From Verrucomicrobiales bacterium (GTDB lineage: Bacteria > Verrucomicrobiota > Verrucomicrobiia > Limisphaerales > J093), in assembly GCA_024233305.1 (NCBI GenBank), contig JACKPV010000022.1, positions 558,001-622,000 on the forward strand: a stretch of 64,000 bases of DNA, read 5' to 3'. Numbering within the stretch: the stretch's first letter is position 1; each line of letters starts with the position of its first letter. Below the pieces are notes generated by a model. That model had not been told where the DNA came from. It saw only the letters and a list, made by a program, of their open reading frames with translations, and did no database searches. Below are positions 36,059-44,669 of the stretch, one piece after another. A program made the translations under genes and the position numbers.

Positions 36059-36814
36059 CTACCACCAGAACGCAGGAGTGCCGGTGGTCCGCACCACCAT
36101 CCGGTTGAAAGCGCGCCATTCGGTGTGCCCGTCCAGCATCAGCAGGTTGCCCCCCGCCGGGATGTTCCCGCTGCCAAGGTGCGGTGCCTGATGCCCGCGC
36201 CAACCACCGTCGACCCCCTTGTACTGGTTCCTGGTGCGATCCACCATGTTGTCGCCGTTGGACAGCGTCGCGTCCGCGGCGACCACCCGCTCGGTCGGCC
36301 CCGGGTGGTACGTGCTGCGGTCGGCCATGACCCACGGCGCGGGGTTCATCGATTCGGTGATGTTGGTGGCGGCCACGCGACCCGAACCCTTGAAGGCCAC
36401 GGCGTAGCCGATGACGCGGTAGCCTCCGACCTCGCCGGCGATTTCATTGGTGACCCCGGTGGTGAAGCTCCAGAGTTCGTCGTTGTTCTGCTTGGAAAAG
36501 CCCGGGCAATAAAGGATGCCGCGGGTGCCGCCGTTGACCACGAAGGCGTCGGCGGCCTTGGCGGGCAAATCCCACGGCCAGATGGCGCCGGTGCAATCGG
36601 GGAACTTCCCGTCGTTGTCATGCGCATACATGCTGATGGCGATGCCCAACTGCCGCATGTTGCTGTTACACTTCACCTGGATCGCCTTCATCTTCGCCTT
36701 GCTCAGGGCCGGCAGCAGCATGCCGGCGAGAATCGCGATGATCGCGATGACGACGAGCAACTCGATCAGGGTGAAGGCCCGGCGAGAGGCGCGGAATGTC
36801 GAGAGGTGGGTCAT
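36059..36814 (-). CDS. Type II secretion-like pseudopilin with H-X9-DG C-terminus
   Basis: This 251-residue protein has a prepilin peptidase site and methylation motif, RRAFTLIELLVVIAIIAIL, followed by the usual AGMLLPALSKAKMKA. The globular part contains the Verrucomicrobiota/Planctomycetota pattern SNMRQLGIAISMYAHDNDG and ends near GNLLMLDGHTEW. Such proteins occur in great number in these phyla and are thought to be secreted or assembled like pseudopilins, with no settled function. It lies 84 bp after the LamG gene on the same strand and 145 bp ahead of GH127. It may therefore be co-expressed with the arabinose enzymes. Confidence 0.9.
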   Translation of the reverse strand: MTHLSTFRASRRAFTLIELLVVIAIIAILAGMLLPALSKAKMKAIQVKCNSNMRQLGIAISMYAHDNDGKFPDCTGAIWPWDLPAKAADAFVVNGGTRGILYCPGFSKQNNDELWSFTTGVTNEIAGEVGGYRVIGYAVAFKGSGRVAATNITESMNPAPWVMADRSTYHPGPTERVVAADATLSNGDNMVDRTRNQYKGVDGGWRGHQAPHLGSGNIPAGGNLLMLDGHTEWRAFNRMVVRTTGTPAFWW

Positions 36815-36898
36815 TTGGGTCGGGGAGTGCGCCGGCCGGCCCCACCGTCCCGACGGGGCCGACCGGCGCGTTGATTCAACGGCCGATGGTCATCAGCA

Positions 36899-39751
36899 CT
36901 ATTGCTGTCGGATCCGGTAGTACCGCTGCCCCGCGGTGGGCACGATGGTCTGCGGGTTCGCCTGGTTGGCACTGTTGGTCCAGCCGCCCGGCGCCAGAGT
37001 GCTCGATTCCTGCAGGGTCCCGCCGCCGGTCCAGGAGAGGCTCACCTGGCCACCGGAAAGCGAGATCGAGAGCACGGCGACGGGCTCCGGGAGGTCGTCC
37101 GGCCCCGCCGCGCGGCTCGCCACCACCTCGGCAGCGGTCATGACCCCGTTCCAGATGCGGAACTCGTTCAGGGACCCTTGATAGTACGCGTCCGCCGCGT
37201 AGTTGGATCGCCCCAGCCAGTTGTTGACGTCGTCGATCACACTCAACGCATAGGTCACCGGCCCCGCGGCCACCTGCACCCCGTCGACATAGAGCCGGGC
37301 GAGCCGGGCGGTGTAGTTGTAGGTCAGGACCACGTGTTGTTCTGCGTTGGGGGTCATGGTCGCGCCGCTCTCGAGGATGGGAGTCTCTCCGCCCGTCGCC
37401 GACTTGATCGCGAACCGGATCGGCCCGCCGGTGCCCGTCCGCGGGCAAAGGAACAGGTATCCCAATCCGCTGCCGGCTCCGTCCTCACCGTCGGTCATGG
37501 TGCCGAAATCCCACACGCGCTGCCAGGCGCCACCCTGCCCGCTGAAAGTGCCCCACACCTCGAAGGTGGCGTCTCCCAGGGCGGAGATCATGCCGTTCGG
37601 CAGGTCGACGTAGCCGTCGACGCCGTCCATCACAATCTGCCCCGCGCCATCGAAGACCGCGCCCAGTCCCATCAGCGTGCCGTCCGCCCCGCCGGCGGAG
37701 TCTTCGGCGACGAACTGGCTGGCTCCCTCGGAGAAGCTGTAGCGGTGGGCGAGGGTCGGGTTCCCCTCGGGAATGGGCGCCACCGTGAGGTCGAACAGGG
37801 CGATCAACCCGCCATACGAGGCCCTGATCTGCACCGTGCCCGGCGCCACGCCCACCGCCTGCTTCAGGTCGTTGATGGTGGCGATGGCGGAATCCATCGA
37901 CTCGATGACGCAGCTGTCGAACGCGGTGGCGTTCACTCCCTGGGCCTGCTCGAAGTCGGCGATAACCGACAGGGAAAGCCCGCCGGATCCGGCGTAAGCG
38001 ATGCCGGACGCCGGGTCGAACCGAAGCGCCGTCAGGGCGCCCAGATCACCGCTCGTGGCGTCCGGACCGGCCAGATAATGGATGTAGGCCTCCTCGGCGG
38101 TGAGCGGGCCGTCCCAGATGCGCACCTCGTCGATGCTGCCGATCAGGTTCGCGTCCGCAGAATACTGCGAGCGGCCGAGCCAGTTGTTGACGTCGTTGAG
38201 AGCGCTCAACGGGTAGATGACATTCGAGGCGGTGGCCCGGAGGACCCCGTTCACGTAAACCGACATCCGGCGCTGGCTGTAGTTGTAGACACACGCCACG
38301 TAAACGTCCTCGCCTTCCGGCAGCGAGGGTGAGGAATCGAGCTGGGGCTGTTCCGAGGGGCCGCCATCCATCGCGAAGCGGAAGGCGCCATTGTCGCCCA
38401 TCCCCGGCGCCAGGAACATACTGGTGAGGGCGGTGCCATCGGTGGGATCCTCGCTCCCCGTGGAGTTGTCCCCGAAATCGAACGCCCGCTGCCAGCCGGA
38501 GTGGGTGCGGTTCAACCACAGTTCCACGGTGAGGTTTTCCAGGGCGGAGATGATGCCGTTTGGCAGATCGACATAGGTCTGCGGCGCCTTCGAGCCGTCC
38601 AGATGCACGCGCCCTCCCTCCAGGTAGGCGTTGCCCATCAACTGGCCGTCCGCGCCACCGACCGAATCGTCGGCCACCAGCGAGCCGGGCGCGTCATTGA
38701 AGCTCCAGCGATGCGCGAGCTGCGCCGGCGGCAGCGGCTGCACGGTGATCTCGACGGTGGCCTCGCTGGCGCCATAGGTCCCGGTGATGGTGGCCGTGCC
38801 CACATCGACGCCGCGCACCACGCCGTTGGCATCGACAGTGGCAATCTCCGGGTTGCTGGAAGCAAACGTCGTTTGCCCACCCGGCAAGGGCGTCTCACCG
38901 ATGGTGGCATACACCCCGACGGGAAGCAGATCGGCCACGCCGCCCACCACGAGTTCGGTCGAACTGGCGTTGAGCTTGATTCCCTGCATCGCCCCGGCAC
39001 CGTCATTGAAGCCCTGCGCAATCTGCACGTCGGTCAGCGCGTAGTCACGGATCTTGACCGAGGCAATCGAGAGGCTGCCGGAAAGGGCGGCTTGCGGCGC
39101 GCCGGCAGCGTCGTTCTGGGCACCGATGTTGATCGGGTTGAGCGGATGGATGGCGAGGACCATGTCCTCCCGATATTTCTCCAACCCGTTGTCATACACG
39201 ATCGCGGTCGTCCCGTTGTAGGTATAAACCAGATAATGCCAGTAACCGGGGGCCGGGTTGCTGCCACCCCAGCCCATGTCCGGAGCGCCCCAATGGCCCA
39301 CGGCGCCCCACGTGGCATTGCCGCCGTAGTTGAAGGACATGTTCGAGCCGTCGGGCCCGCCGCGCTTGCCCCACGCCACCACGGTTTCCTCGTCGGAAAG
39401 CGACGGATTGTACACCCACACCTCGATGGTGCAGGGACTGGCCCCCTCAAGTTCGGCCGGCGTGATGGGCCCCGAGTAGGCCTCACCACCGCCCTTCAGC
39501 GTCACGCAGGGCACGCCATTGATGGATTCAATCGTCGGAAAGTCCACCGCCAGGCCAACCTCCGCGAACTCACCGCCCAAGGTGCCGCGGTTCGGCCAGA
39601 AAAACTGCCCCGCATCGGCCGCATCCAGGTCGACGAGAACGCTCTGCCCCCAGGCCGACGAGGCCAGGCCCGAGGCCAGCAGCAATGCGCCCCAGCCAAT
39701 CCGCCGCCGCCCGCGCGCGCCGCCACCTGGAGATGAATGTGTCTTGATCAT
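36899..39751 (-). CDS. Secreted LamG / Ig-like repeat protein
   Basis: This 950-residue exported protein has a signal sequence (GWGALLLASGLASSAWGQ) followed by three LamG (concanavalin A-like) domains, roughly 36-270, 370-590 and 690-890. They are separated by two Ig-like stretches (the first with SSNPEIATVDANGVVRGVDV). The LamG domains show repeated phrases such as VDLPNGMISALGDATFEVWG, ADAYYQGSLNEFRIWNG and DDVNNWLGRSNY. The C-terminal 60 residues (LSISLSGGQVSLSWTGGGTL to RYYRIRQQ) are a short beta domain common at the ends of verrucomicrobial secreted proteins. It probably binds glycans at the surface. ATG 39751 is chosen because it begins the signal peptide. Confidence 0.85.
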   Translation of the reverse strand: MIKTHSSPGGGARGRRRIGWGALLLASGLASSAWGQSVLVDLDAADAGQFFWPNRGTLGGEFAEVGLAVDFPTIESINGVPCVTLKGGGEAYSGPITPAELEGASPCTIEVWVYNPSLSDEETVVAWGKRGGPDGSNMSFNYGGNATWGAVGHWGAPDMGWGGSNPAPGYWHYLVYTYNGTTAIVYDNGLEKYREDMVLAIHPLNPINIGAQNDAAGAPQAALSGSLSIASVKIRDYALTDVQIAQGFNDGAGAMQGIKLNASSTELVVGGVADLLPVGVYATIGETPLPGGQTTFASSNPEIATVDANGVVRGVDVGTATITGTYGASEATVEITVQPLPPAQLAHRWSFNDAPGSLVADDSVGGADGQLMGNAYLEGGRVHLDGSKAPQTYVDLPNGIISALENLTVELWLNRTHSGWQRAFDFGDNSTGSEDPTDGTALTSMFLAPGMGDNGAFRFAMDGGPSEQPQLDSSPSLPEGEDVYVACVYNYSQRRMSVYVNGVLRATASNVIYPLSALNDVNNWLGRSQYSADANLIGSIDEVRIWDGPLTAEEAYIHYLAGPDATSGDLGALTALRFDPASGIAYAGSGGLSLSVIADFEQAQGVNATAFDSCVIESMDSAIATINDLKQAVGVAPGTVQIRASYGGLIALFDLTVAPIPEGNPTLAHRYSFSEGASQFVAEDSAGGADGTLMGLGAVFDGAGQIVMDGVDGYVDLPNGMISALGDATFEVWGTFSGQGGAWQRVWDFGTMTDGEDGAGSGLGYLFLCPRTGTGGPIRFAIKSATGGETPILESGATMTPNAEQHVVLTYNYTARLARLYVDGVQVAAGPVTYALSVIDDVNNWLGRSNYAADAYYQGSLNEFRIWNGVMTAAEVVASRAAGPDDLPEPVAVLSISLSGGQVSLSWTGGGTLQESSTLAPGGWTNSANQANPQTIVPTAGQRYYRIRQQ

Positions 39752-40039
39752 AAGGCAAACAAGGTTATCTGAAGCACTGTTGTAATCGGACCACATCACC
39801 GGGCTGCCCGCAGCGCGACGGAATGACCGTTCGCCCGACCGGCATGGATCGTCGTTACCCGTCCTTCGACAAAACGGCACCCGACGTCTTTCGACCCGTG
39901 CGTGAACATGCGGCACAGTTGCTTAACTTTGTTTATTTTGTCAAGGGAAACCTCCGCCCGCGCCAGGGCGCTTTCCCCAGCTGGATCGGGCCGGCGAATT
40001 CTTCGTGTTCCCCCTCCCCCGGAAGCCTATGATCGCGGC

Positions 40040-40876
40040 ATGCGACGCCTGCTGTTGACTGCGTTGATTGCGGTGCGGGCCGGCCTCCCGGCGACGGCGG
40101 CGGAGGCGGCGATGCCCCCCGGCGTGCGCACCAACCTGGCGGCGGCAGTGGTGTTCATACCCGAAGGCGCGAACGCAACCCCAACGACCACGTTCGACCT
40201 CACCCTTCACCTCCACGGGGCGCCGGCGGTAGTCGAGCGCAACTTCATCGCGGCCCGCAGCCCGGGCATCCTGGCCAACGTGACCCTTCCCGGACTGAGC
40301 GCGGTGTATGCGCGTCACTTCGCGACCACCAATGCATTCTGGGAGATCGTCCGTGACGCCGCCGACCGGCTGCGATCTGAAGGGGGGCCGCCACCGTTGC
40401 TGCGACGCTTGACGGTGACCTCGTTCAGCGCGGGGTTCGGTGGCGTTCGGGAACTGCTCAAGGATGAGGCGATCTTCGAGCGCATCGACACCCTGGTGAT
40501 GGCCGACTCGATCTACGCCGGCTTCGCGGGCGATCCCGCCGAACGCCGGGTGGATCCCGCAAACATGGCGGGCTTCCTGCGGTTTGCGCGCGAGGCCGTC
40601 GCCGGACGGAAGCGGCTGCTGATTACGCACACGCAACTCGCCACCCCCACCTACGCCAGCACGGTCGAAACCGCGAATCACCTCATCGCCCGGCTGGGCG
40701 GAGAACGCACGCCCGCGAACGAGGATTGGGGGAACGGGTTGCGCCTGCTGAACCGCTTCCAGCGCGGTCAGTGCGAGATCCTGGGCTTTGCCGGAGCGAC
40801 CGGCGAAGACCACCTTCAGCACCTCCGGCAACTCGCCCGGTGGCTTCGACGCGCTTCGGAGGATCCCGCGGACTGA
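40040..40876 (+). CDS. Secreted alpha/beta-hydrolase-like protein with SxSxG elbow
   Basis: This 278-residue exported protein has a signal peptide (LLLTALIAVRAGLPATAA). The layout fits an alpha/beta hydrolase: an early strand with DLTLHLHGAP (oxyanion-type HG), the nucleophile elbow TVTSFSAGFGG, DTLVMADSIYAGF for the acid, and LLITHTQLATPT. The first Gly of the usual GxSxG is Ser here. I do not recognise a named family. It stands alone on the plus strand between the LamG gene, with which it diverges, and the isomerase gene, with which it converges. ATG 40040 is chosen because it begins the signal sequence. Confidence 0.7.
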   Translation: MRRLLLTALIAVRAGLPATAAEAAMPPGVRTNLAAAVVFIPEGANATPTTTFDLTLHLHGAPAVVERNFIAARSPGILANVTLPGLSAVYARHFATTNAFWEIVRDAADRLRSEGGPPPLLRRLTVTSFSAGFGGVRELLKDEAIFERIDTLVMADSIYAGFAGDPAERRVDPANMAGFLRFAREAVAGRKRLLITHTQLATPTYASTVETANHLIARLGGERTPANEDWGNGLRLLNRFQRGQCEILGFAGATGEDHLQHLRQLARWLRRASEDPAD

Positions 40877-40915
40877 ACCCGCGCCCGCCCCGCCGGCGGA
40901 GTCGCGGGACGGTCA

Positions 40916-42364
40916 TCAACAAACGCGGACCACCTCCATACCCAGAAGCGCGCCGAGTTTGTCCAGCTTTGCCGCAACATGACCCACACCGACGGCGCAG
41001 TGATGCGCGGGCCCATGGACGTTCCACGTTTCGACGAACCGTCGCGCGCCCAGGGAAAACCGGTAGCGGCTGTTGGTGTTGCCGATCTCGAGGATCGGAC
41101 CGGGCACCGATTCGCCTTCGGCCACCAGCAGCTTCAACCGTCCGTCCACCGTCTGCACCACCGAGAGCAACGTGACCGGACCATGCTTCACGGACATTTC
41201 GACCGACACCCCTCGTCCCACCTTGCCGTGATAGACGCGCAGTGGACGCACCTTCGTCCTCCCCTCCGCGATGGCGATGTGCCCCGGCCCATCGTGCCCC
41301 ATCAGGACCAGGTCCGACGGAAAGTCCATGGCGTAATACTCGGTGAACGAACCGCCCACCCCGAACGCATCCATGATCTTCATCGCCTGCGCATTCTTGA
41401 TTTCGAGTTCCCCGGCCACCGGGATGCCCCGCCCGGTCAGCAGTGACGTGCCCAGGATGATCGAGCTGATCGTCTCCTCGTTGGCGGGATTCCCGGTGCC
41501 CATGTAGTAATAGGCCATCGAGCCAAGCCGGTGCCGGTCCGCCAGCCGGTCCAGTGCGACCGAGGTCCGGGCAGCCCGCTCCAATTCCTCCCCCGGACAG
41601 TCCGATTGCACATCGAACGTCTCGTGAAAGAGCGCGACGCGCGCCTTGATCTCGTCCGCCACCACCTCCGCCCGCAACGCCGTCAGCTCATCCACCTCGA
41701 CGATTTCGACGTGCCCGCCGAAGCAGGCGCACTGCTGGGTAAGGTCGGAGTAGATGTCGAGCATGCCGCAATAGTAATGCCCCATGACCCCAAGCCGGTT
41801 GTGCTCCATGACGTGGGCGACCCGCGCGGCCTCGACCCATTCGTCGACCTCGCGCCAGCAGTCCGGATCGTCCTCGAGCATCCCGGTGACCTGGTGGAAC
41901 GGAATGCGGGCCCGGTTGAAAACGTTGGCGATCTCGGGCACGGGACAGGCGGCGCAGTGGGCCAGCCATTCCCCGGTCATTCGGGTGCGATCCCCGAGCC
42001 GGTTGAAGCGCGCATAGTCAATTGCGGGCGCCGGTTGCAGATTCAGAATGATCACGGGCACCTTCGCCCGCCGGACCACGGGCAGAACGGTGGACGAGAG
42101 GGCGTAGGTGGTGACGTGCAGGAAGATCAAGTCGACATCCGCCTGGCGGAAGGTGTGGCCCGCGGTCATGGCCTTCTCCGGCGTGTCCACGAGTCCGAGG
42201 TTCACCACCTCGACGCCGGGCCGTTCCAGTCGGGCCGCCGTCCGGCCAAGGTAGCCTTCGAGCCGGGACTTCAAACCCTCGAACTGGGGCCAGTAAGCAT
42301 CGAGGCCGATGCCGAACAAACCGAGCTTGAGGGACGGGGCGGTCGTGAACGTCTTCATGGGCAC
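40916..42364 (-). CDS. L-arabinose/L-fucose isomerase-fold protein
   Basis: This cytoplasmic protein of 482 residues fits the AraA/FucI superfamily of ketol isomerases. The N-terminal Rossmann-like part has LGLFGIGLDAYWPQF, VDLIFLHVTTYALSSTVLP and RAKVPVIILNLQPAPAIDY. The metal site is suggested by AGELEIKNAQAMKIMDAFG, SFTEYYAMDF, LMGHDGPGH and a C-terminal His cluster (NVHGPAHHCAVGVGH). AraA enzymes use two Glu and two His around Mn2+, and suitable residues are present, but the substrate cannot be fixed from the sequence. With GH51 and GH127 nearby on the same strand, arabinose is the natural guess. A second start at MKTF (two codons later) is equally possible. Confidence 0.8.
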   Translation of the reverse strand: MPMKTFTTAPSLKLGLFGIGLDAYWPQFEGLKSRLEGYLGRTAARLERPGVEVVNLGLVDTPEKAMTAGHTFRQADVDLIFLHVTTYALSSTVLPVVRRAKVPVIILNLQPAPAIDYARFNRLGDRTRMTGEWLAHCAACPVPEIANVFNRARIPFHQVTGMLEDDPDCWREVDEWVEAARVAHVMEHNRLGVMGHYYCGMLDIYSDLTQQCACFGGHVEIVEVDELTALRAEVVADEIKARVALFHETFDVQSDCPGEELERAARTSVALDRLADRHRLGSMAYYYMGTGNPANEETISSIILGTSLLTGRGIPVAGELEIKNAQAMKIMDAFGVGGSFTEYYAMDFPSDLVLMGHDGPGHIAIAEGRTKVRPLRVYHGKVGRGVSVEMSVKHGPVTLLSVVQTVDGRLKLLVAEGESVPGPILEIGNTNSRYRFSLGARRFVETWNVHGPAHHCAVGVGHVAAKLDKLGALLGMEVVRVC

Positions 42365-42626
42365 GCGGGGAGTCTAGGTCGGAACGTCTTCGTTGAGAAG
42401 CAGGCACCGCTTGGAAATCGCTCGGCCCGGGAGAAAGGACCATCAACCGGGCAGCCGTCAGCGGGCTCCTCCCCCCACTACGCTGCCCACGGGGCGACCG
42501 GACAGGAAGCAGGACCAAAGCACCCCGGTTTCAGAGCTTTCGAAGCCCCCCCGGCAAGGCCACCTCCCGCGTCTCGATGCACCGCAGCAAAGGACCTAAT
42601 AATGAGAGGGATAGTGGGACATGGAG

Positions 42627-42820
42627 GGACAGGTTCAAAGTCCGCCGGACTCCGGTAGAAACCTATGCGCGGAGGTAGTGACAGGTTCAGGATATTGGAC
42701 ATCGAAAGCCCGCCACTCATCGTGGCTCGTGATTGAGGTCCTCAGCCGGTGCCGATGGTCTGGACTACCAACGATCAGCGGCAGCCCGTTCGAGGGGTTC
42801 CAGACAGAGTGACAGGTTCA
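42627..42820. repeat. Three direct GACAGGTTCA motifs downstream of the RAYT gene
   Basis: The 696-bp spacer 42365-43060 holds no gene that I can support. It contains three direct copies of the motif GACAGGTTCA: GGGACAGGTTCA near 42627, GTGACAGGTTCA at 42678-42689 and at 42809-42820. Inverted counterparts lie on the other side of the tyrosine transposase gene (44102, 44201 and 44333). Such bracketing is expected for the target sequences of REP-associated transposases. Confidence 0.65.
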
Positions 42821-43060
42821 GAGAGACAGCCCGCGACCTCCTCCGATGATCATCGTTCGCTGCTCCTGGAATTCCCACCTTCTACCGGCCTCCTCAGTGC
42901 GTTTCACACGCCTTCAGGGTGTTCTCCCCGCCCCGCAGGTTCGGTTCAACCGCCTTCCGGAGCCGCGTTCAGCCACCACAGGAGGTCGCTCATCCCGCCC
43001 GTGCCCCGCGCGCCCCCCTCGCAATGTGATCCCCCCTCGCCTGATCACCACCGGCGCCGA

Positions 43061-44032
43061 CTACTCCACCGCCCGCACCCGCAGGTCGCGCAGCGTCGCC
43101 AATCCCTCGAACCCCGCCAGCCCCCGCAAACCCCTCGCCCCGCTCCGCCGCCCCGGCCCAAACCGGTCTCGGAACTCCCCCAACAACCCCTCCACATACC
43201 CCCGCGTCCCCAACACCAAGCCGTCGCTCAGATACCTCACCCGCAACCGCAGCACCTGCCCCAATCCCAGCCTCGCCCCCTGCGCCAAACCCCGCCGGAT
43301 TGTCGCTCCGTCCAACGCCACCTTCCCGCTCCTCCCCGCCCATCCGCTCTTGACCAGCAACACCGCCCGGTAACCCGCCTGCATCCGCCCCCACTCCCCA
43401 CCCGCCGCCATCCCTGCCAGACCTCTCTGCGCCAGTCGATTGCCTCCCATTGCCTCCCCGTACCCGCTCCACCGGTAGTCCTTCGGATCCCTCACTCTCC
43501 CCGCCCGCACCGGGTTCAAGTCAATGTAGGCCGCCACCTTCTCCACCACCTCAGGCGTATCCTCCACCAGCAGGCTCTTGAACCGCTCCGCCCACAAGGT
43601 TCCAAAGCGCTTGTGGCGCCGGTTGTACCACCGGCTGAATCGTTGCTTGAACTCCTTCATGAATGCCGACACATCCCCCAACCGTCGCCCCAGCCCTTCC
43701 CGGAGATCGTCCGGCAGCCGACCCTGCGCCGCCAGCGCCTCCTGCAGGGCCATTGCCTGCGGGCTCTTGGGGCCGTAGAAACCGACGGCGCGCCCGACCA
43801 GTTCCTGGTCGGTGCAGGCCAGTTGCGCCGGTACCCGGAGCAGGAGGTGGAAGTGATTGTCCAGGAAGCAGTAGGTGATGACCTCGAGGCCACAGAAGGC
43901 GGCCTGCCTTCGAAGCAGGAGGCGGAGCTGTTCCTTTTCGAGATCGCCCAGGAGGCGTTGACCGCCGACAATCCGGGAGATGCAGTGATAGACGGCAGGG
44001 CGACCGGCGAGTTTGAGGCGGGGAAAGCGCAT
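43061..44032 (-). CDS. REP-associated tyrosine transposase (RAYT, Y1_Tnp / IS200-like)
   Basis: This 323-residue HUH endonuclease starts MRFPRLKLAGRPAVYHCISR, and has the HUH motif H60-F61-H62 in CFLDNHFHLLLRVP and the catalytic Tyr136 in RFSRWYNRRHKRFGTLW. AAYIDLNPVRAGRV is another family hallmark. The C-terminal 130 residues beyond the Y1 domain are typical of longer RAYTs. These enzymes cut single-stranded DNA at REP-like hairpins and are usually single-copy, domesticated genes. ATG 44032 matches the conserved N-terminus; ATG 44062 is possible. No Shine-Dalgarno sequence is evident for either. The gene is bracketed by inverted GACAGG motifs. Confidence 0.9.
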   Translation of the reverse strand: MRFPRLKLAGRPAVYHCISRIVGGQRLLGDLEKEQLRLLLRRQAAFCGLEVITYCFLDNHFHLLLRVPAQLACTDQELVGRAVGFYGPKSPQAMALQEALAAQGRLPDDLREGLGRRLGDVSAFMKEFKQRFSRWYNRRHKRFGTLWAERFKSLLVEDTPEVVEKVAAYIDLNPVRAGRVRDPKDYRWSGYGEAMGGNRLAQRGLAGMAAGGEWGRMQAGYRAVLLVKSGWAGRSGKVALDGATIRRGLAQGARLGLGQVLRLRVRYLSDGLVLGTRGYVEGLLGEFRDRFGPGRRSGARGLRGLAGFEGLATLRDLRVRAVE

Positions 44033-44101
44033 TGGGAGAGGGGAACTTGTATGACTGCCCATGTGTATAGCTTTGTCTTCGCCTCCCGTCAACCCCTTCT
44101 T

Positions 44102-44344
44102 TGAACCTGTCACTATGTGTGCAACTGACAACTGCCCCTCAATGGTCGGCTCCCAACCCTTCTTCAACCAAGGAACGACACCCCGTATGCGGGCGATGGT
44201 GAGCCTGTCACCCTCTTTTCTTTGCCGCCTCTCGCGCACACACCAAGTCGGCGGCCGCAAGTCACCAGGTGGAAAGCGGTGAGGGCCGGACACTCGTCGA
44301 CCGACCGGCGTTCGTCCAGATTCTGCGGACAGCGAGCCTGTCCC
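44102..44344. repeat. Inverted set of GACAGG motifs upstream of the RAYT gene
   Basis: In this spacer (44063-44347) the motif of the other flank reappears inverted three times: TGAACCTGTCAC at 44102-44113, TGAGCCTGTCAC at 44201-44212 and CGAGCCTGTCCC at 44333-44344. The last copy ends just before element A2. I see no gene in this stretch. The motif conservation (CCTGTC core) and the symmetry around the gene argue against chance. Confidence 0.6.
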
Positions 44345-44347
44345 TTA

Positions 44348-44542
44348 GCCGTAACGATTCAGTCAATGGACCGCGGATGGGCACGGATGCCACGGATGGG
44401 GCGCGGCGCTGCCGCTTTCGCGGAGAGGGCGAGAAGACTCACTAAATGGTGAGCCCGAACCCAGGGCGAGCGATTCCGGTTTCCCTCAATATCAGTGCCC
44501 ATCAGTGCCCATCCGTGGTGAATCCATCTGCATCGTTACGGC
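44348..44542. mobile_element. MITE-like element A2 (195 bp), TTA target duplication
   Basis: This second A-family copy has ends GCCGTAACGATTCAG and, inverted, GCCGTAACGATGCAG (14 of 15 identical), flanked by TTA at 44345-44347 and 44543-44545. It matches A1 along its length but has an extra tandem CAGTGCCCAT near the right side, which accounts for the 10-bp length difference. It contains no gene. It lies 127 bp upstream of nusB and could add a hairpin or promoter effect to that operon, although nothing shows this directly. Confidence 0.78.
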
Positions 44543-44669
44543 TTAGTCCTTTGTCGATCCTCGGGACCGCGCCGCCGGATCCAGGACGGAGCCGACGTTG
44601 TGGATGATGAGAGCGAGGGACTTTGAATTTTCTTTACGCTTGCCGCGACGCGCTCTCAACCTTCCCGGC

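Noticed and set aside
33586..36108. Plus-strand open frame of about 840 codons over the GH127 gene
   Set aside because: It mirrors GH127, whose zinc-site residues are all in place; the antisense product has no fold signature.
39939..39944. TTGACA on the minus strand in an AT-rich patch ahead of the LamG gene
   Set aside because: No convincing -10 hexamer lies 15-19 bp downstream and the site is almost 190 bp from the start codon, so it is not called a promoter.
42749..44104. Proline-rich plus-strand frame over the RAYT gene
   Set aside because: The composition is an artefact of reading the Gly/Arg-rich minus-strand gene backwards; HUH and Tyr motifs support the minus strand.
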